From NCBI GenBank assembly GCA_947455705.1, contig CANGPO010000004.1, positions 1 through 64,000 of the forward strand: 64,000 bases of DNA, given 5' to 3'. The notes below the pieces were generated by a model, which worked only from the letters and a program-made list of their open reading frames with translations, ran no database searches and was not told where the DNA came from. Positions within the stretch are counted from its first letter, which is position 1. Every line of letters starts with the position of its first letter. Made by a program: the position numbers and the translations under genes. Source of the DNA: Actinomycetota bacterium. Lineage in GTDB: Bacteria > Actinomycetota > Actinomycetes > S36-B12 > CAIYMF01. This document shows, piece by piece, positions 53,048 to 61,779 of this stretch.

Positions 53048-53084
53048 GAGGTCCGGATACTTGTGAAAAGACTCCGGTATTGCG

Positions 53085-53157
53085 AGCCCCCATACGGAAT
53101 CGAACCGTAGACCTTCTCCTTACCATGGAGACGCTCTGCCGACTGAGCTATGGGGGC
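53085..53157 (-). tRNA. thrT: tRNA-Thr (anticodon GGT)
   Basis: The minus-strand sequence has acceptor GCCCCCA/TGGGGGC, D-stem GCTC/GAGC, anticodon stem TCTCC/GGAGA with loop ATGGTAA, and T-loop GTTCGATTC. The discriminator is T. CCA is not encoded. It lies 38 bases upstream of tRNA-Met in the same orientation and is probably co-transcribed with it. Confidence 0.94.
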
Positions 53158-53261
53158 CTGAAGCCTTAGAAGGGTACCCGGTAAGGCAACGTTCCACCAA
53201 AACGAGATCCCGTTGTGCCCCCGAACGGGCGTAGCGACCACCATTCCCGCAGACTAAGCCT

Positions 53262-54236
53262 ATGGCTACATCACACGCGAGATGGACGCACGACAGCATT
53301 CCAGACCAGTCTGGTAGGCGGATTTTGGTCACCGGCGCAAATTCCGGGCTTGGTTTCGTAACCGCCCGCGAGCTAGCCCGGCACGGTGCAACCGTCCTGA
53401 TGGCCGTACGTGATCGGCAGCGGGGAGAACAGGCCCGAGTCGACATTCTCAACGACCTCGGCGGAGTTGCGGATGTCTACGTGGTGCCACTGGACTTGGC
53501 AGATCTGGCCTCCGTTCGGGCCTTGGTAACCCAACTTGCGGGCACACAACTCGATGTTCTGATCAACAATGCGGGCATCATGGCCATCCCACGGCAATTG
53601 ACCGTAGATGGCTTTGAGCGCCAACTCGGTACCAATCACCTCGGACATATGGCGCTTACCCTGGGGTTGCTACCGAATCTCATGGTCACCGGAGGTAGTG
53701 GAGCCACAACGCGCGTCGTCACCGTCTCAAGCGGCGCCCACCGGCTCGGAAAGATCGATCTGGACGATCTCATGGGGGTTCGTTCTTACAAGCCCTGGCG
53801 GGCGTATGGGCAAAGCAAATTGGCCAACCTGCTGTTCACTCTCGAACTCCAGCGCCGACTCGACGACATTCACGCCCCCGTCAATGCGTACTGCGCTCAC
53901 CCGGGTTACGCCGACACGAATCTCCAGTCGGTCGGACCGGCCATGCGTGGCGACAAGCGCGGACAGTCGATGATGACCTGGGCCAACGAGAAGTTAGCCC
54001 AACCGGCCGCCATGGGTGCCCTGCCGACGTTGTACGCGGCGACCGAACCCGGAGTTCCGGCCGGGGCCTTCATCGGCCCTGACGGCTTCATGGAGCAGCG
54101 CGGCTACCCAACTGTGGTGACACCCAATTCGGCCGGCAGAGACACCCAGATGGCCCGCGCACTTTGGACGGCGAGCGAGGCACTGATCGGCATGACCTTC
54201 CTGCAGGCAATTGCCGCCGGCGACGCCTCGGCGTAA
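53262..54236 (+). CDS. SDR family oxidoreductase (retinol-dehydrogenase/protochlorophyllide-reductase-like group)
   Basis: This is an NADP-type short-chain dehydrogenase. The cofactor motif is TGANSGLG with AVRDRQRGEQAR following, the structural NNAGIM is present, and the catalytic Ser and YGQSK appear in VSSGAHRLGK and YGQSKLANLLFTLEL. The C-terminal part AYCAHPGYADTNLQSVGP is typical of the retinol-dehydrogenase/WWOX-like subgroup common in actinobacteria. At 324 residues the length fits. It stands alone on the plus strand between tRNA genes. The substrate is unknown. Confidence 0.85.
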   Translation: MATSHARWTHDSIPDQSGRRILVTGANSGLGFVTARELARHGATVLMAVRDRQRGEQARVDILNDLGGVADVYVVPLDLADLASVRALVTQLAGTQLDVLINNAGIMAIPRQLTVDGFERQLGTNHLGHMALTLGLLPNLMVTGGSGATTRVVTVSSGAHRLGKIDLDDLMGVRSYKPWRAYGQSKLANLLFTLELQRRLDDIHAPVNAYCAHPGYADTNLQSVGPAMRGDKRGQSMMTWANEKLAQPAAMGALPTLYAATEPGVPAGAFIGPDGFMEQRGYPTVVTPNSAGRDTQMARALWTASEALIGMTFLQAIAAGDASA

Positions 54237-54254
54237 TCAACGCCAGAAACGGCG

Positions 54255-54282
54255 AAGGGGCCCGGCCTAAGCCGAGCCCCTT
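54255..54282. terminator. Convergent terminator between the SDR gene and tRNA-Tyr
   Basis: AAGGGGC/GCCCCTT plus inner CGGC/GCCG form a stem-loop with one mismatch and a 4-base loop. It lies 19 bases after the SDR stop and 5 bases after tRNA-Tyr on the other strand, so it can serve both convergent transcripts. U-tracts are weak. Confidence 0.65.
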
Positions 54283-54286
54283 GACG

Positions 54287-54367
54287 TGGCGGGTCCAGGA
54301 TTCGAACCTGGGAAGCTTTCGCGACGGATTTACAGTCCGCTCCCATTGGCCGCTCGGGCAACCCGCC
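54287..54367 (-). tRNA. tyrT: tRNA-Tyr (anticodon GTA)
   Basis: This class II tRNA of 81 bases has acceptor GGCGGGT/ACCCGCC, anticodon stem GCGGA/TCCGT with loop CTGTAAA, a long variable arm (CGCGAAAGCTT region) and T-loop GTTCGAATC. The discriminator is A. CCA is not encoded. Confidence 0.94.
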
Positions 54368-54605
54368 ATGCCGCACTAATGCAGCCCGTGAAGGATACAA
54401 GGTAGAGCACCGTGGATGAAATCCAGCATCCAACTAGCACTCACCTGGGCCAGTCAGCGCGGCGATATCATCGTTGATCTGAGGTCACCGCAACCACAAA
54501 TAACTCACCAGATGCGCGATGATCTAGTTCAATGTCCTCATTCCCAACGGGAATGCGGACGGTTCGGTTCGAACGTAAACGCACGGCGCTTAAGGAGCCC
54601 CACTC

Positions 54606-55097
54606 GTGGCAGATAGCAGTTTCGACATCGTCAGCAAGGTCGATCGGCAAGAACTCGACAACGCCTTGAACCAAACGGCTAAAGAGCTTGTCCAGCGATT
54701 TGATTTCAAGGGCACTGACGCCACGATCGAGTGGAAGGGCGAACTAGCCGTCGAGCTCACAGCGTCCACCGAAGAGCGAGTTGCCGCAGCCCTGGAGGTG
54801 TTCCGCGACAAGTTGGTCAAGCGTCAAATCTCGTTGAAGTCCCTGACCGCCAGCGATCCACGCGCGTCGGGCAAGGAGTACAAGATCTCCTGCACGTTCG
54901 CCGCTGGCATCAGCCAGGAGCAGGCTAAGAAGCTTGGCAAGATCATCCGCGACGAGGGCCCCAAGTCGGTCAAAACTCAGGTTATGGGCGAAGAACTGCG
55001 CGTCACATCCAAGAGTCGTGACGACCTTCAGGAAGTTCAAAACCTCGTTCGTGGTTCGGATTTGGACTTCGCCGTTCAGTTCGTCAACTACCGCTAG
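54606..55097 (+). CDS. YajQ family nucleotide-binding protein
   Basis: This small UPF0234/YajQ protein of 163 residues reads [43 protein letters not shown], the family signature, and ends [18 protein letters not shown]. YajQ homologues bind nucleotides, and a Xanthomonas member binds cyclic di-GMP; the role in actinobacteria is not established. The GTG start follows AAGGAG by 8 bases. The 3' end overlaps the convergent nuoI-like gene by 14 bases. Confidence 0.95.
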   Translation: MADSSFDIVSKVDRQELDNALNQTAKELVQRFDFKGTDATIEWKGELAVELTASTEERVAAALEVFRDKLVKRQISLKSLTASDPRASGKEYKISCTFAAGISQEQAKKLGKIIRDEGPKSVKTQVMGEELRVTSKSRDDLQEVQNLVRGSDLDFAVQFVNYR

Positions 55098-55470
55098 CCA
55101 GGTCCTGCGTCTGCTCTGTCGCCGCGGCACCCCACGACGACAGGGTGTCGCGCTCGATCAGCAAGTCGGCAGGTTCTTGCCCCGCAAAGCGATACTCCGG
55201 CGACCACGCCAACGCATCGAACGGGCACACATCGATGCAGATACTGCAGAACATGCACGTTGAAAAATCGATGGCAAAGCGATCGAGGACGTTCACTTGC
55301 CGGTCGCGTCCGCGCGGCTCTGTCGCCGGAATCGTCTCTTTATGTCCTTCAATGTGAATGCACCAGTCGGGGCACTCACGAGCGCAGAGCATGCACACGG
55401 TGCAGTTTTCTTCGATCAGAACGATCGACCCCCGTGATCGTGCGGGTGCAGTCGGGATCGGGTCGGTCAT
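55084..55470 (-). CDS. NuoI-like 2x[4Fe-4S] subunit
   Basis: This 128-residue ferredoxin-like protein has two complete cluster motifs, [12 protein letters not shown] and [12 protein letters not shown], with the GHKE and DRFAIDF spacing of NuoI. In complex I this subunit passes electrons to NuoB. Its ATG overlaps the nuoC stop as ATGA. Here it is encoded with nuoB and nuoC only. The C-terminal tail (LASGS) overlaps yajQ on the other strand. A soluble ferredoxin is less likely given the operon. Confidence 0.85.
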   Translation of the reverse strand: MTDPIPTAPARSRGSIVLIEENCTVCMLCARECPDWCIHIEGHKETIPATEPRGRDRQVNVLDRFAIDFSTCMFCSICIDVCPFDALAWSPEYRFAGQEPADLLIERDTLSSWGAAATEQTQDLASGS

Positions 55471-56060
55471 GGGGTCACCGGCGTTTCATCGTCATCCATC
55501 GACCATTCTGCGAGTACACCCGGCGGCAGTGATTTACGACGGGTTCGAGGCCGGGCGTTCGGATCAGCCGGCTCAACCTCACCCGGCCACGGCTGGTTAA
55601 CCCGTGGGTTCAGCGCGTAGCTCTTCAGGAGTGGATGGCCCTGAAAGTCATCTGGTAACAACATATGTCGCGGATCAGGATGACCATCAAACGCCAGTCC
55701 AAACATCTCCGCGCTCTCACGTTCATGCCAGTTTGCGCCGGGGTAGATGGAGGTGAGCGTGGCAAGGGATCCCACGCTAGGCACGTGGGTTCGAATGAAG
55801 AGTCCATGAACTACTGAGGGCGCACACAGATGCACCAGCACATCGAGCTGATAGTCATGAACGTATGCGGTGAGGAAGTCGAAGTAGTGCAACCCAGCGG
55901 TGTTGGCGGAGTCGGCAGCCGAGGCCCAATGATCCACAGCCACATCAATAATGAGCTCGCCCCCGATGGGGTCCACGCACGAAGTACTCAATAGTCGCAA
56001 CGGTTCTAAGGCACGCAGCGCAACTGACGCTGCGGAGACCTCATCAGTTATCGGGGTCAT
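55467..56060 (-). CDS. NADH-quinone oxidoreductase subunit C (NuoC-like)
   Basis: This 30-kDa-type subunit of complex I's connecting module has 197 residues. The family signature is in [40 protein letters not shown]. The N-terminal half ([20 protein letters not shown]) is more divergent. It is encoded between nuoB and the nuoI-like gene with 4-base overlaps on both sides. No nuoD lies next to it, which is unusual because NuoC and NuoD are partners. Confidence 0.85.
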   Translation of the reverse strand: MTPITDEVSAASVALRALEPLRLLSTSCVDPIGGELIIDVAVDHWASAADSANTAGLHYFDFLTAYVHDYQLDVLVHLCAPSVVHGLFIRTHVPSVGSLATLTSIYPGANWHERESAEMFGLAFDGHPDPRHMLLPDDFQGHPLLKSYALNPRVNQPWPGEVEPADPNARPRTRRKSLPPGVLAEWSMDDDETPVTP

Positions 56061-56548
56061 GTTGGCACCTGCGTCGAGTCAACCAACTGCGACAACCCAT
56101 GCAGAAGTGCCTCCGGTCGAGGGGGGCAGCCCGGCACGAACACATCAACCGGGATCACATCGCTGATCCCTTTCACTACTGAATACGAATCCCAGTAGGG
56201 ACCACCACTTGCCGTACACGCACCGAACGACATCACTTTGGTGCCCTTCGGCATAGCCTCAAACATCGAGGTCACCAGCGGTGCAATCTTGGTAGTACAC
56301 GTGCCTGACACGACCAAGACCGACAAAGAGTTCGGATCTGCGGGGACATCTGAACTAGGTTCCTGCGCGACGTCGAGTGCCTCACCCCACTGCTCAAGTG
56401 CACTCGCATACTCAATCGAGCAACAGGCAAGCCCGGCGTTGACGACCGCAATGCGGTACACCCGGTCGTGGGTAATCGTGAGGTACTCAACGGGAAGCGA
56501 TGCATCAAAGGTGAGCCCCGGCAATCCGAGATTTACTACCTCCGACAT
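56057..56548 (-). CDS. NADH-quinone oxidoreductase subunit B (NuoB-like)
   Basis: NuoB carries cluster N2, which reduces quinone. All four ligands are visible: the tandem Cys42-Cys43 (LACCSIEY), Cys111 (FGACTASGG) and Cys141 (PGCPPRPEALLHGL). The length is 163 residues from ATG 56548, which follows a perfect AGGAGGT at 4-5 bases; the track GTG two codons earlier overlaps that site. It is the first gene of a nuoB-nuoC-nuoI-like operon divergent from korA, across a 234-base gap. Confidence 0.88.
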   Translation of the reverse strand: MSEVVNLGLPGLTFDASLPVEYLTITHDRVYRIAVVNAGLACCSIEYASALEQWGEALDVAQEPSSDVPADPNSLSVLVVSGTCTTKIAPLVTSMFEAMPKGTKVMSFGACTASGGPYWDSYSVVKGISDVIPVDVFVPGCPPRPEALLHGLSQLVDSTQVPT

Positions 56549-56782
56549 ACGCACCTCCTATGAGTTACCGCCGCTCAACTGATCAGACAGTGACATCACC
56601 GGATCGCTACGGTGCTGCCCGCAGCCAGCCTAGTGACCTGAATCACCCGATCCGAATCCCCCGCCATACAAAATTCGGGTCAAAATTGCCCTTAAGAAAA
56701 TGCCAGTCAGGGTCGACTGACAACCAGAGGCTGCAGCTGCAGCCATGTACACATGATCTGACAGGTCTGTGAGGCGATCGGC
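56549..56782. promoter_or_regulatory. Divergent promoter region between nuoB and korA
   Basis: These 234 bases separate the minus-strand nuoBCI-like operon from the plus-strand korAB operon and must hold both promoters. The nuoB ribosome binding site AGGAGGT is at its left edge. I see no clear -35/-10 pairs or operator-like palindromes. Confidence 0.45.
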
Positions 56783-58639
56783 GTGACCAAGGAAGTTGTC
56801 CAACTCGATCAGGTGATCATCCGCTTTGCCGGTGACTCGGGCGACGGTATGCAGTTGACCGGTGATCAGTTCACCTCGCGCACAGCTGAGTTTGGAAATG
56901 ATCTATCCACTCTGCCTGACTTCCCAGCAGAGATTCGCGCACCAGCGGGCACCCTGCCGGGAGTATCGGCTTTTCAGTTGCACTTCGCCGATCACGAGAT
57001 CATGACTCCAGGCGACTCACCTAACGTCTTGGTGGCGATGAACCCGGCCGCGCTCAAAGCCAATATCAAGGATCTTCCGCGCGGCGCAGATCTGATCTTG
57101 AACACTGATGAATTCACCTCACGCAATCTGGCCAAGGTGGGTTACGACACCAATCCCCTTGATGACGGCTCACTCGACTCATTTCGCGTGCATCCCATTG
57201 CGTTGACCTCGCTCACTGTCGAGGCGCTCAAGGATTTCGATCTCGGCAAGAAAGAAGCCGAGCGGGCAAAGAACATGTTCGCCCTCGGGATGCTGTCGTG
57301 GCTTTATCACCGCCCGACAGAAGCGACGATCGAATTCCTCGGCAACAAGTTCGGGCGTACCCCGGAGATTCTTGCTGCGAACATCGCGGCATTCGAGGCG
57401 GGCTGGTCATACGGAGAAACGACGGAGGAATTCTCCGTCCAGTACGAGATTCGCCCAGCTCGCATGAAGCCAGGAAGGTACCGCAACATCTCTGGCAACG
57501 TGGCACTGTCGTATGGCCTCATCGCCGCATCCGAACGAGCCGGTATTCCGTTGTACCTGGGTAGTTACCCCATCACACCAGCGTCCGAAATCCTGCATGA
57601 ACTGAGTAAACACAAGAACTTTGGCGTCATGACCTTCCAAGCTGAAGATGAGATCGCCGGAATCGGCGCAGCTCTAGGTGCCTCCTACGGAGGCATGATC
57701 GGCGTCACGACAACCTCTGGGCCAGGTGTAGCACTCAAGTCAGAAACAATCGGCTTGGCGGTTGCACTCGAACTGCCGCTGGTGATCGTCGACGTTCAGC
57801 GCGGTGGCCCCTCCACTGGTCTTCCTACCAAGACCGAGCAGGCCGATCTTCTCCAAGCGATGTTCGGACGTAATGGCGAGGCACCAGTACCGATCGTTGC
57901 GCCATGCTCCCCAGCCGATTGCTTCAATGCTGCAATCGAGGCCGTGCGCATCGCCACGACGTACCGCACGCCGGTGTTCCTGCTATCGGATGGTTACCTG
58001 GCCAATGGTTCTGAGCCATGGCAGATTCCCAGTATCGAATCACTACCCGACTTAACCGTGCAGTTCGCCAGCGAGCCAAACCACACCAACGACGACGGCA
58101 GCATGGATTTCTGGCCGTTCATCCGTGATCCCGAAACATTGGCACGGCCATGGGCCGTGCCCGGTACGCCGGGTCTCGAACATCGCATTGGTGGTATCGA
58201 GAAGGCTGATGGCAGCGGAAACATCTCCTACGACGCAGCCAACCACGACAAGATGGTTCGTTTGCGGCAGGCCAAGATTGACGGCATCGACGTTCCCGAC
58301 GTCGTCGTTGACGATCCGTCAGGTGACGCGCGCGTGTTGCTACTGGGCTGGGGTTCCACATTCGGACCGATCGGCGCGGCCGTTCGCCGGGTGCGTTCCG
58401 AGGGCTTGCCCGTAGCCGAAGCCCACCTGCGTCACCTCAACCCGTTCCCCAAGAATCTCGGCGAGGTTCTCAAGGGTTACGACAAGGTCGTGATTCCAGA
58501 AATGAATCTGGGCCAATTGGCACTTCTGATTCGAGGCAAATACCTCGTCGATGCAATCCCCTACAACCAAGTGCGCGGACTACCGTTCAAAGCGGAGGAA
58601 CTCGCCGGAGTGATCAAGGATGTGATCGCCAGTGTCTGA
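56783..58639 (+). CDS. korA: 2-oxoacid:ferredoxin oxidoreductase subunit alpha (fused gamma-alpha)
   Basis: KorA is the large subunit of an oxygen-tolerant type 2-oxoglutarate (or 2-oxoacid):ferredoxin oxidoreductase. The N-terminal gamma domain (about 1-190) shows IRFAGDSGDGMQLTGDQFT and LPDFPAEIRAPAGTLPGVSAFQ. The alpha part shows LGSYPITPASEILHELSKH, GVTTTSGPG and VDVQRGGPSTGLPTKTEQADLLQAMFGRNGE, all family hallmarks. The length is 618 residues. The start is GTG. The stop overlaps the korB start within GTGTCTGA. This fused form is typical of actinobacteria. Confidence 0.95.
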   Translation: MTKEVVQLDQVIIRFAGDSGDGMQLTGDQFTSRTAEFGNDLSTLPDFPAEIRAPAGTLPGVSAFQLHFADHEIMTPGDSPNVLVAMNPAALKANIKDLPRGADLILNTDEFTSRNLAKVGYDTNPLDDGSLDSFRVHPIALTSLTVEALKDFDLGKKEAERAKNMFALGMLSWLYHRPTEATIEFLGNKFGRTPEILAANIAAFEAGWSYGETTEEFSVQYEIRPARMKPGRYRNISGNVALSYGLIAASERAGIPLYLGSYPITPASEILHELSKHKNFGVMTFQAEDEIAGIGAALGASYGGMIGVTTTSGPGVALKSETIGLAVALELPLVIVDVQRGGPSTGLPTKTEQADLLQAMFGRNGEAPVPIVAPCSPADCFNAAIEAVRIATTYRTPVFLLSDGYLANGSEPWQIPSIESLPDLTVQFASEPNHTNDDGSMDFWPFIRDPETLARPWAVPGTPGLEHRIGGIEKADGSGNISYDAANHDKMVRLRQAKIDGIDVPDVVVDDPSGDARVLLLGWGSTFGPIGAAVRRVRSEGLPVAEAHLRHLNPFPKNLGEVLKGYDKVVIPEMNLGQLALLIRGKYLVDAIPYNQVRGLPFKAEELAGVIKDVIASV

Positions 58640-59693
58640 GGCAGTTGATCTCGGCTTCCCCTCGCTTCGGCTGGTCCCCAAAACCGAAGCACCGCAAACC
58701 GCCAAAGACTTCAAGACAGATCAAGAGGTTCGTTGGTGCCCCGGTTGCGGTGACTATGCGATCCTCGCCGGTGTTCAAAGCTTCATGCCTGAATTGGGCC
58801 TGAAGAAGGAGAACATCGTGTGGATCTCCGGTATCGGCTGTTCGAGCCGCTTCCCGTACTACATGAACACATACGGCATGCATTCGATCCATGGTCGCGC
58901 CCCGGCTATTGCATCGGGTCTGGCGATGACCCGTCCAGACCTGTCCGTATGGGTTGTCACCGGTGACGGAGACGCACTGTCCATCGGCGGTAATCACTTG
59001 ATGCATGCGTTGCGGCGCAACGTAAACCTGAAGATTTTGTTGTTCAACAACCGCATCTACGGCTTGACCAAAGGCCAGTACTCGCCCACGTCCGAGTTCG
59101 GCAAAGTCACCAAGTCCACTCCGCTCGGCTCCCTTGACTACCCTTTCAACCCCGTCTCATTCGCACTAGGCGCCGAAGCATCCTTCGTTGCACGGACGAT
59201 CGATTCAGATCGTAAGCACCTCACCGAGACACTTCGAGCGGCCGCACTCCACGAGGGAACAGCACTCGTTGAGATCTACCAGAACTGCAACATCTTCAAT
59301 GACGGCGCCTGGGATCCGCTGAAGGATTCTGACCATCGCGATTCGCTCACGTTCCGTCTTGAGCATGGAAAGCCGATCACCCTGGTCGACGGGTCACGCG
59401 GTGTGTACCGAGCAGAGGACGGCACCCTGCAGATCGCCGACGTGGACGAAGTCGGACGCCGCTCCCTGCTGATTCACGACGCACATGCCGCAGATCCATC
59501 AGTTGCCTTCGGCCTATCACGGCTGTCTGATCCGCTCAGCCTGGCCAACACTCCGATCGGCGTTTTCCGCGATGTGAAGCGAGCCACCTACGACGAGATG
59601 TTCCAGGCGCAGTTACACAAGGCACAGGAAGGTGGTCGGGGTGACCTTGCCGCCTTAATCGCTGGTAAAGACACCTGGGAGATTGCGCCTTAG
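58632..59693 (+). CDS. korB: 2-oxoacid:ferredoxin oxidoreductase subunit beta
   Basis: KorB binds thiamine diphosphate and one [4Fe-4S] cluster. The cluster cysteines include RWCPGCGDYAI, and further Cys residues are in ISGIGCSSRFPYY and IYQNCNIF. The TPP motif is VVTGDGDALSIGGNHLMHALRRNVNLKILLFNNRIYGLTKGQYSPTS. The length is 353 residues, GTG start, overlapping korA by 8 bases. Together KorAB oxidise 2-oxoglutarate (or a related 2-oxoacid) to the acyl-CoA and reduce ferredoxin. Confidence 0.95.
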   Translation: MSEAVDLGFPSLRLVPKTEAPQTAKDFKTDQEVRWCPGCGDYAILAGVQSFMPELGLKKENIVWISGIGCSSRFPYYMNTYGMHSIHGRAPAIASGLAMTRPDLSVWVVTGDGDALSIGGNHLMHALRRNVNLKILLFNNRIYGLTKGQYSPTSEFGKVTKSTPLGSLDYPFNPVSFALGAEASFVARTIDSDRKHLTETLRAAALHEGTALVEIYQNCNIFNDGAWDPLKDSDHRDSLTFRLEHGKPITLVDGSRGVYRAEDGTLQIADVDEVGRRSLLIHDAHAADPSVAFGLSRLSDPLSLANTPIGVFRDVKRATYDEMFQAQLHKAQEGGRGDLAALIAGKDTWEIAP

Positions 59694-59764
59694 ATGGGCA
59701 TGATCGCTGCCCGGCACAGGTGGGCCGGTTCGTTCTCACCAGCACGACAGCGTACGGTCATCAC

Positions 59765-60739
59765 ATGAGCACCCAGGCGGGCAATAGCGAGGCCGCGAGC
59801 GTCGAGGCCGCGTCACAGCATCGACTCGGGTTGATCTTCGGGGTTGCCGCATACAGCCTGTGGGGACTGTTCCCGCTCTATTGGTCGCGCCTAGAGCCAG
59901 CAACCCCACTTGAAATTCTGTGCGATCGATTCGTGTGGTCACTGGTCTTTCTCGTGATTCTCATGACAGTCACCCGCACCTGGTCACGGTTGAGTCCCGT
60001 TCTGGCTAGTCGTCGCTCGATGCTTTTACTCGCCGTGGCAAGTGTGTTGATCGGCATTAACTGGGGTCTATACATCTGGGCAGTGGCCAATAAGCACGTC
60101 GTAGAAGGGGCACTCGGCTACTTCATCAACCCGCTGGTTCTTGTGGTTGTAGGCACCGTTTTCCTCGGCGAAAAATTACGTACTTTGCAGTGGGTGGCCG
60201 TCGGGTTAGCTGTGCTCGCCGTCGTCGTCACGACGATTGGTTACGGCCGGCTGCCATGGATCGCCCTGATTTTGGCCTTCTCATTCGCTGGCTACGGCGT
60301 CATCAAGAAGGTTGCAGACGTCGATCCGATTGCCAGCCTGACGATCGAGACCACCTATGTCTCTCCCTTATGTCTTGGCTACCTCGTCTGGCTCGCTTCG
60401 TCCAACTCCCTAGTCTTCGGGCATTCGTCGACGCGGGAGACACTCTTACTCGCTGGTGCCGGAGTGGTGACCGCCGTTCCGCTATTGCTGTTCAGCGGCG
60501 CGGCAATCCGCATTCCGCTCTCGACGATGGGATTGCTGCAATACCTGACGCCGAGTATTCAATTCTTCCTCGGCATCTTCTTAATGAATGAGCACATGTC
60601 ACCGGTGCTACTTACCGGATTCCTGATCGTGTGGGCCGCACTGGCGCTGTTCACGTTCGATAGTTTGCGCCACGGTCAGCGAACCCGCTCTATGCGAACC
60701 CCGCACACAATCGCCGATGACGTTGAGGCACCGATCTAG
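59765..60739 (+). CDS. rarD: RarD-type EamA family permease
   Basis: This integral membrane protein has about ten predicted helices and two EamA-like halves; RarD proteins belong to the drug/metabolite transporter superfamily and their substrate is not established. The N-terminus RLGLIFGVAAYSLWGLFPLYWSRLEPATPLEILCDRFVWSLVF and the segment INWGLYIWAVANKHVVEGALGYFINPLVLV are RarD-typical. I chose ATG 59765 (MSTQAGN), 324 residues, not the track start 45 bases upstream. It follows korB by 72 bases and ends 18 bases from the convergent polyprenyl synthase. Confidence 0.88.
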   Translation: MSTQAGNSEAASVEAASQHRLGLIFGVAAYSLWGLFPLYWSRLEPATPLEILCDRFVWSLVFLVILMTVTRTWSRLSPVLASRRSMLLLAVASVLIGINWGLYIWAVANKHVVEGALGYFINPLVLVVVGTVFLGEKLRTLQWVAVGLAVLAVVVTTIGYGRLPWIALILAFSFAGYGVIKKVADVDPIASLTIETTYVSPLCLGYLVWLASSNSLVFGHSSTRETLLLAGAGVVTAVPLLLFSGAAIRIPLSTMGLLQYLTPSIQFFLGIFLMNEHMSPVLLTGFLIVWAALALFTFDSLRHGQRTRSMRTPHTIADDVEAPI

Positions 60740-60757
60740 GGGCCATCCGGCGGTGAA

Positions 60758-61756
60758 TCAGTTGCTGCGGTCTACAACGACATCGCACATCATCGAGAGT
60801 GCGTCGGTGGCTGGACCTGCGGGCAGTTTCGAAAGTTCGGAACGCGCCTGTTCAGCCCACTGAACAAGAACTTCACGAGCCTGCACCATGGCCGACGACT
60901 CACGTAGCAGGGTCAACGCCTCGGAGTGCAATTCGTCATCGGTGATGGGACCAGAGAGCAGCTCGCGCAGGCGCGCATCCGTGGGATCCGTTCCAGCCAG
61001 AGCGATAAGCACCGGAAGGGTGCGGATCCCCTCGCGTAAGTCCGTGCCGGGAGTCTTACCTGATTCAGAAGATTCGCTAGCAATGTCGAGCAAGTCATCT
61101 GATAACTGGAACGCGACGCCAAACTTTTCGCCATAGGCCGAGATTGCCTCAGCAACCTGCGGCGAGGCTCCCGAGGTCATTGCACCCATTCGTCCCGCAG
61201 CCGCGATGAGAGACCCAGTTTTGCCAGCCAACACATCGAGATGATGTGCGATGGCATCCTCGCCAGCCGAAGGGCCCACTGTTTCGCGAATCTGACCCGT
61301 GCAGAGCCGCTCGAAGGTGCGAGCCTGAAGACGCACGATATCCGTACCAAGATCCGCAGCAATATCCGCCGCCCGAGCGAAGAGGAAATCACCGGTCAGG
61401 ATCGCGACCGTGTTGTCCCAACGGGCATTTGCCGACGGTGCACCGCGACGTAAAGGTGCTTCGTCCATGACGTCATCGTGATACAACGTGGCCAGGTGCG
61501 TGAGCTCTGCTACGACTGCACCGGGTACGTTACCCGCCGCCGACGCATCGCCATATTGGGCGGCAACAAGCGCTAGCAGTGGACGAAATCGCTTTCCACC
61601 GGCATTGATCAAATGCTGCGAGGTCTCGGTGACGAACGGGTAGTCACTTCGCACTGCTGCGATCAGCGCATGTTCAACCTCGTCAAGACCTTCACGAAGG
61701 TCTTGAGCAAGCTCTGGATCTACGTCCGACAACCCAAAAGGAAGGGCATCGCTCAT
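60758..61756 (-). CDS. Polyprenyl diphosphate synthase (long-chain, quinone tail)
   Basis: This trans-isoprenyl diphosphate synthase of 332 residues has the first Asp-rich motif DDVMD (about 94-98, in LYHDDVMDEAPLRRG) and the second DDLLD (in FQLSDDLLDIA), plus GGKRFRPLL at the N-terminus. The bulk of residues before the first Asp-rich motif and the lack of a nearby gcpE-type partner fit a hepta/octaprenyl synthase that makes the menaquinone side chain. It lies immediately downstream of nuoN in the same orientation, an actinobacterial arrangement that links quinone supply to complex I. The exact chain length is not certain. Confidence 0.88.
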   Translation of the reverse strand: MSDALPFGLSDVDPELAQDLREGLDEVEHALIAAVRSDYPFVTETSQHLINAGGKRFRPLLALVAAQYGDASAAGNVPGAVVAELTHLATLYHDDVMDEAPLRRGAPSANARWDNTVAILTGDFLFARAADIAADLGTDIVRLQARTFERLCTGQIRETVGPSAGEDAIAHHLDVLAGKTGSLIAAAGRMGAMTSGASPQVAEAISAYGEKFGVAFQLSDDLLDIASESSESGKTPGTDLREGIRTLPVLIALAGTDPTDARLRELLSGPITDDELHSEALTLLRESSAMVQAREVLVQWAEQARSELSKLPAGPATDALSMMCDVVVDRSN

Positions 61757-61779
61757 GACGATCTACCTTCCTACATCTA

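Noticed and set aside
52974-53157. tRNA cluster as a phage attachment site
   Set aside because: No integrase, direct repeat of a tRNA 3' end or foreign-looking island is present; the tRNA-rpmG order is conserved in the phylum.
53262-54236. Plus-strand SDR as a protochlorophyllide reductase and sign of phototrophy
   Set aside because: The similarity is only to the broad SDR subgroup; no pigment-synthesis gene is nearby and the catalytic pattern is generic.
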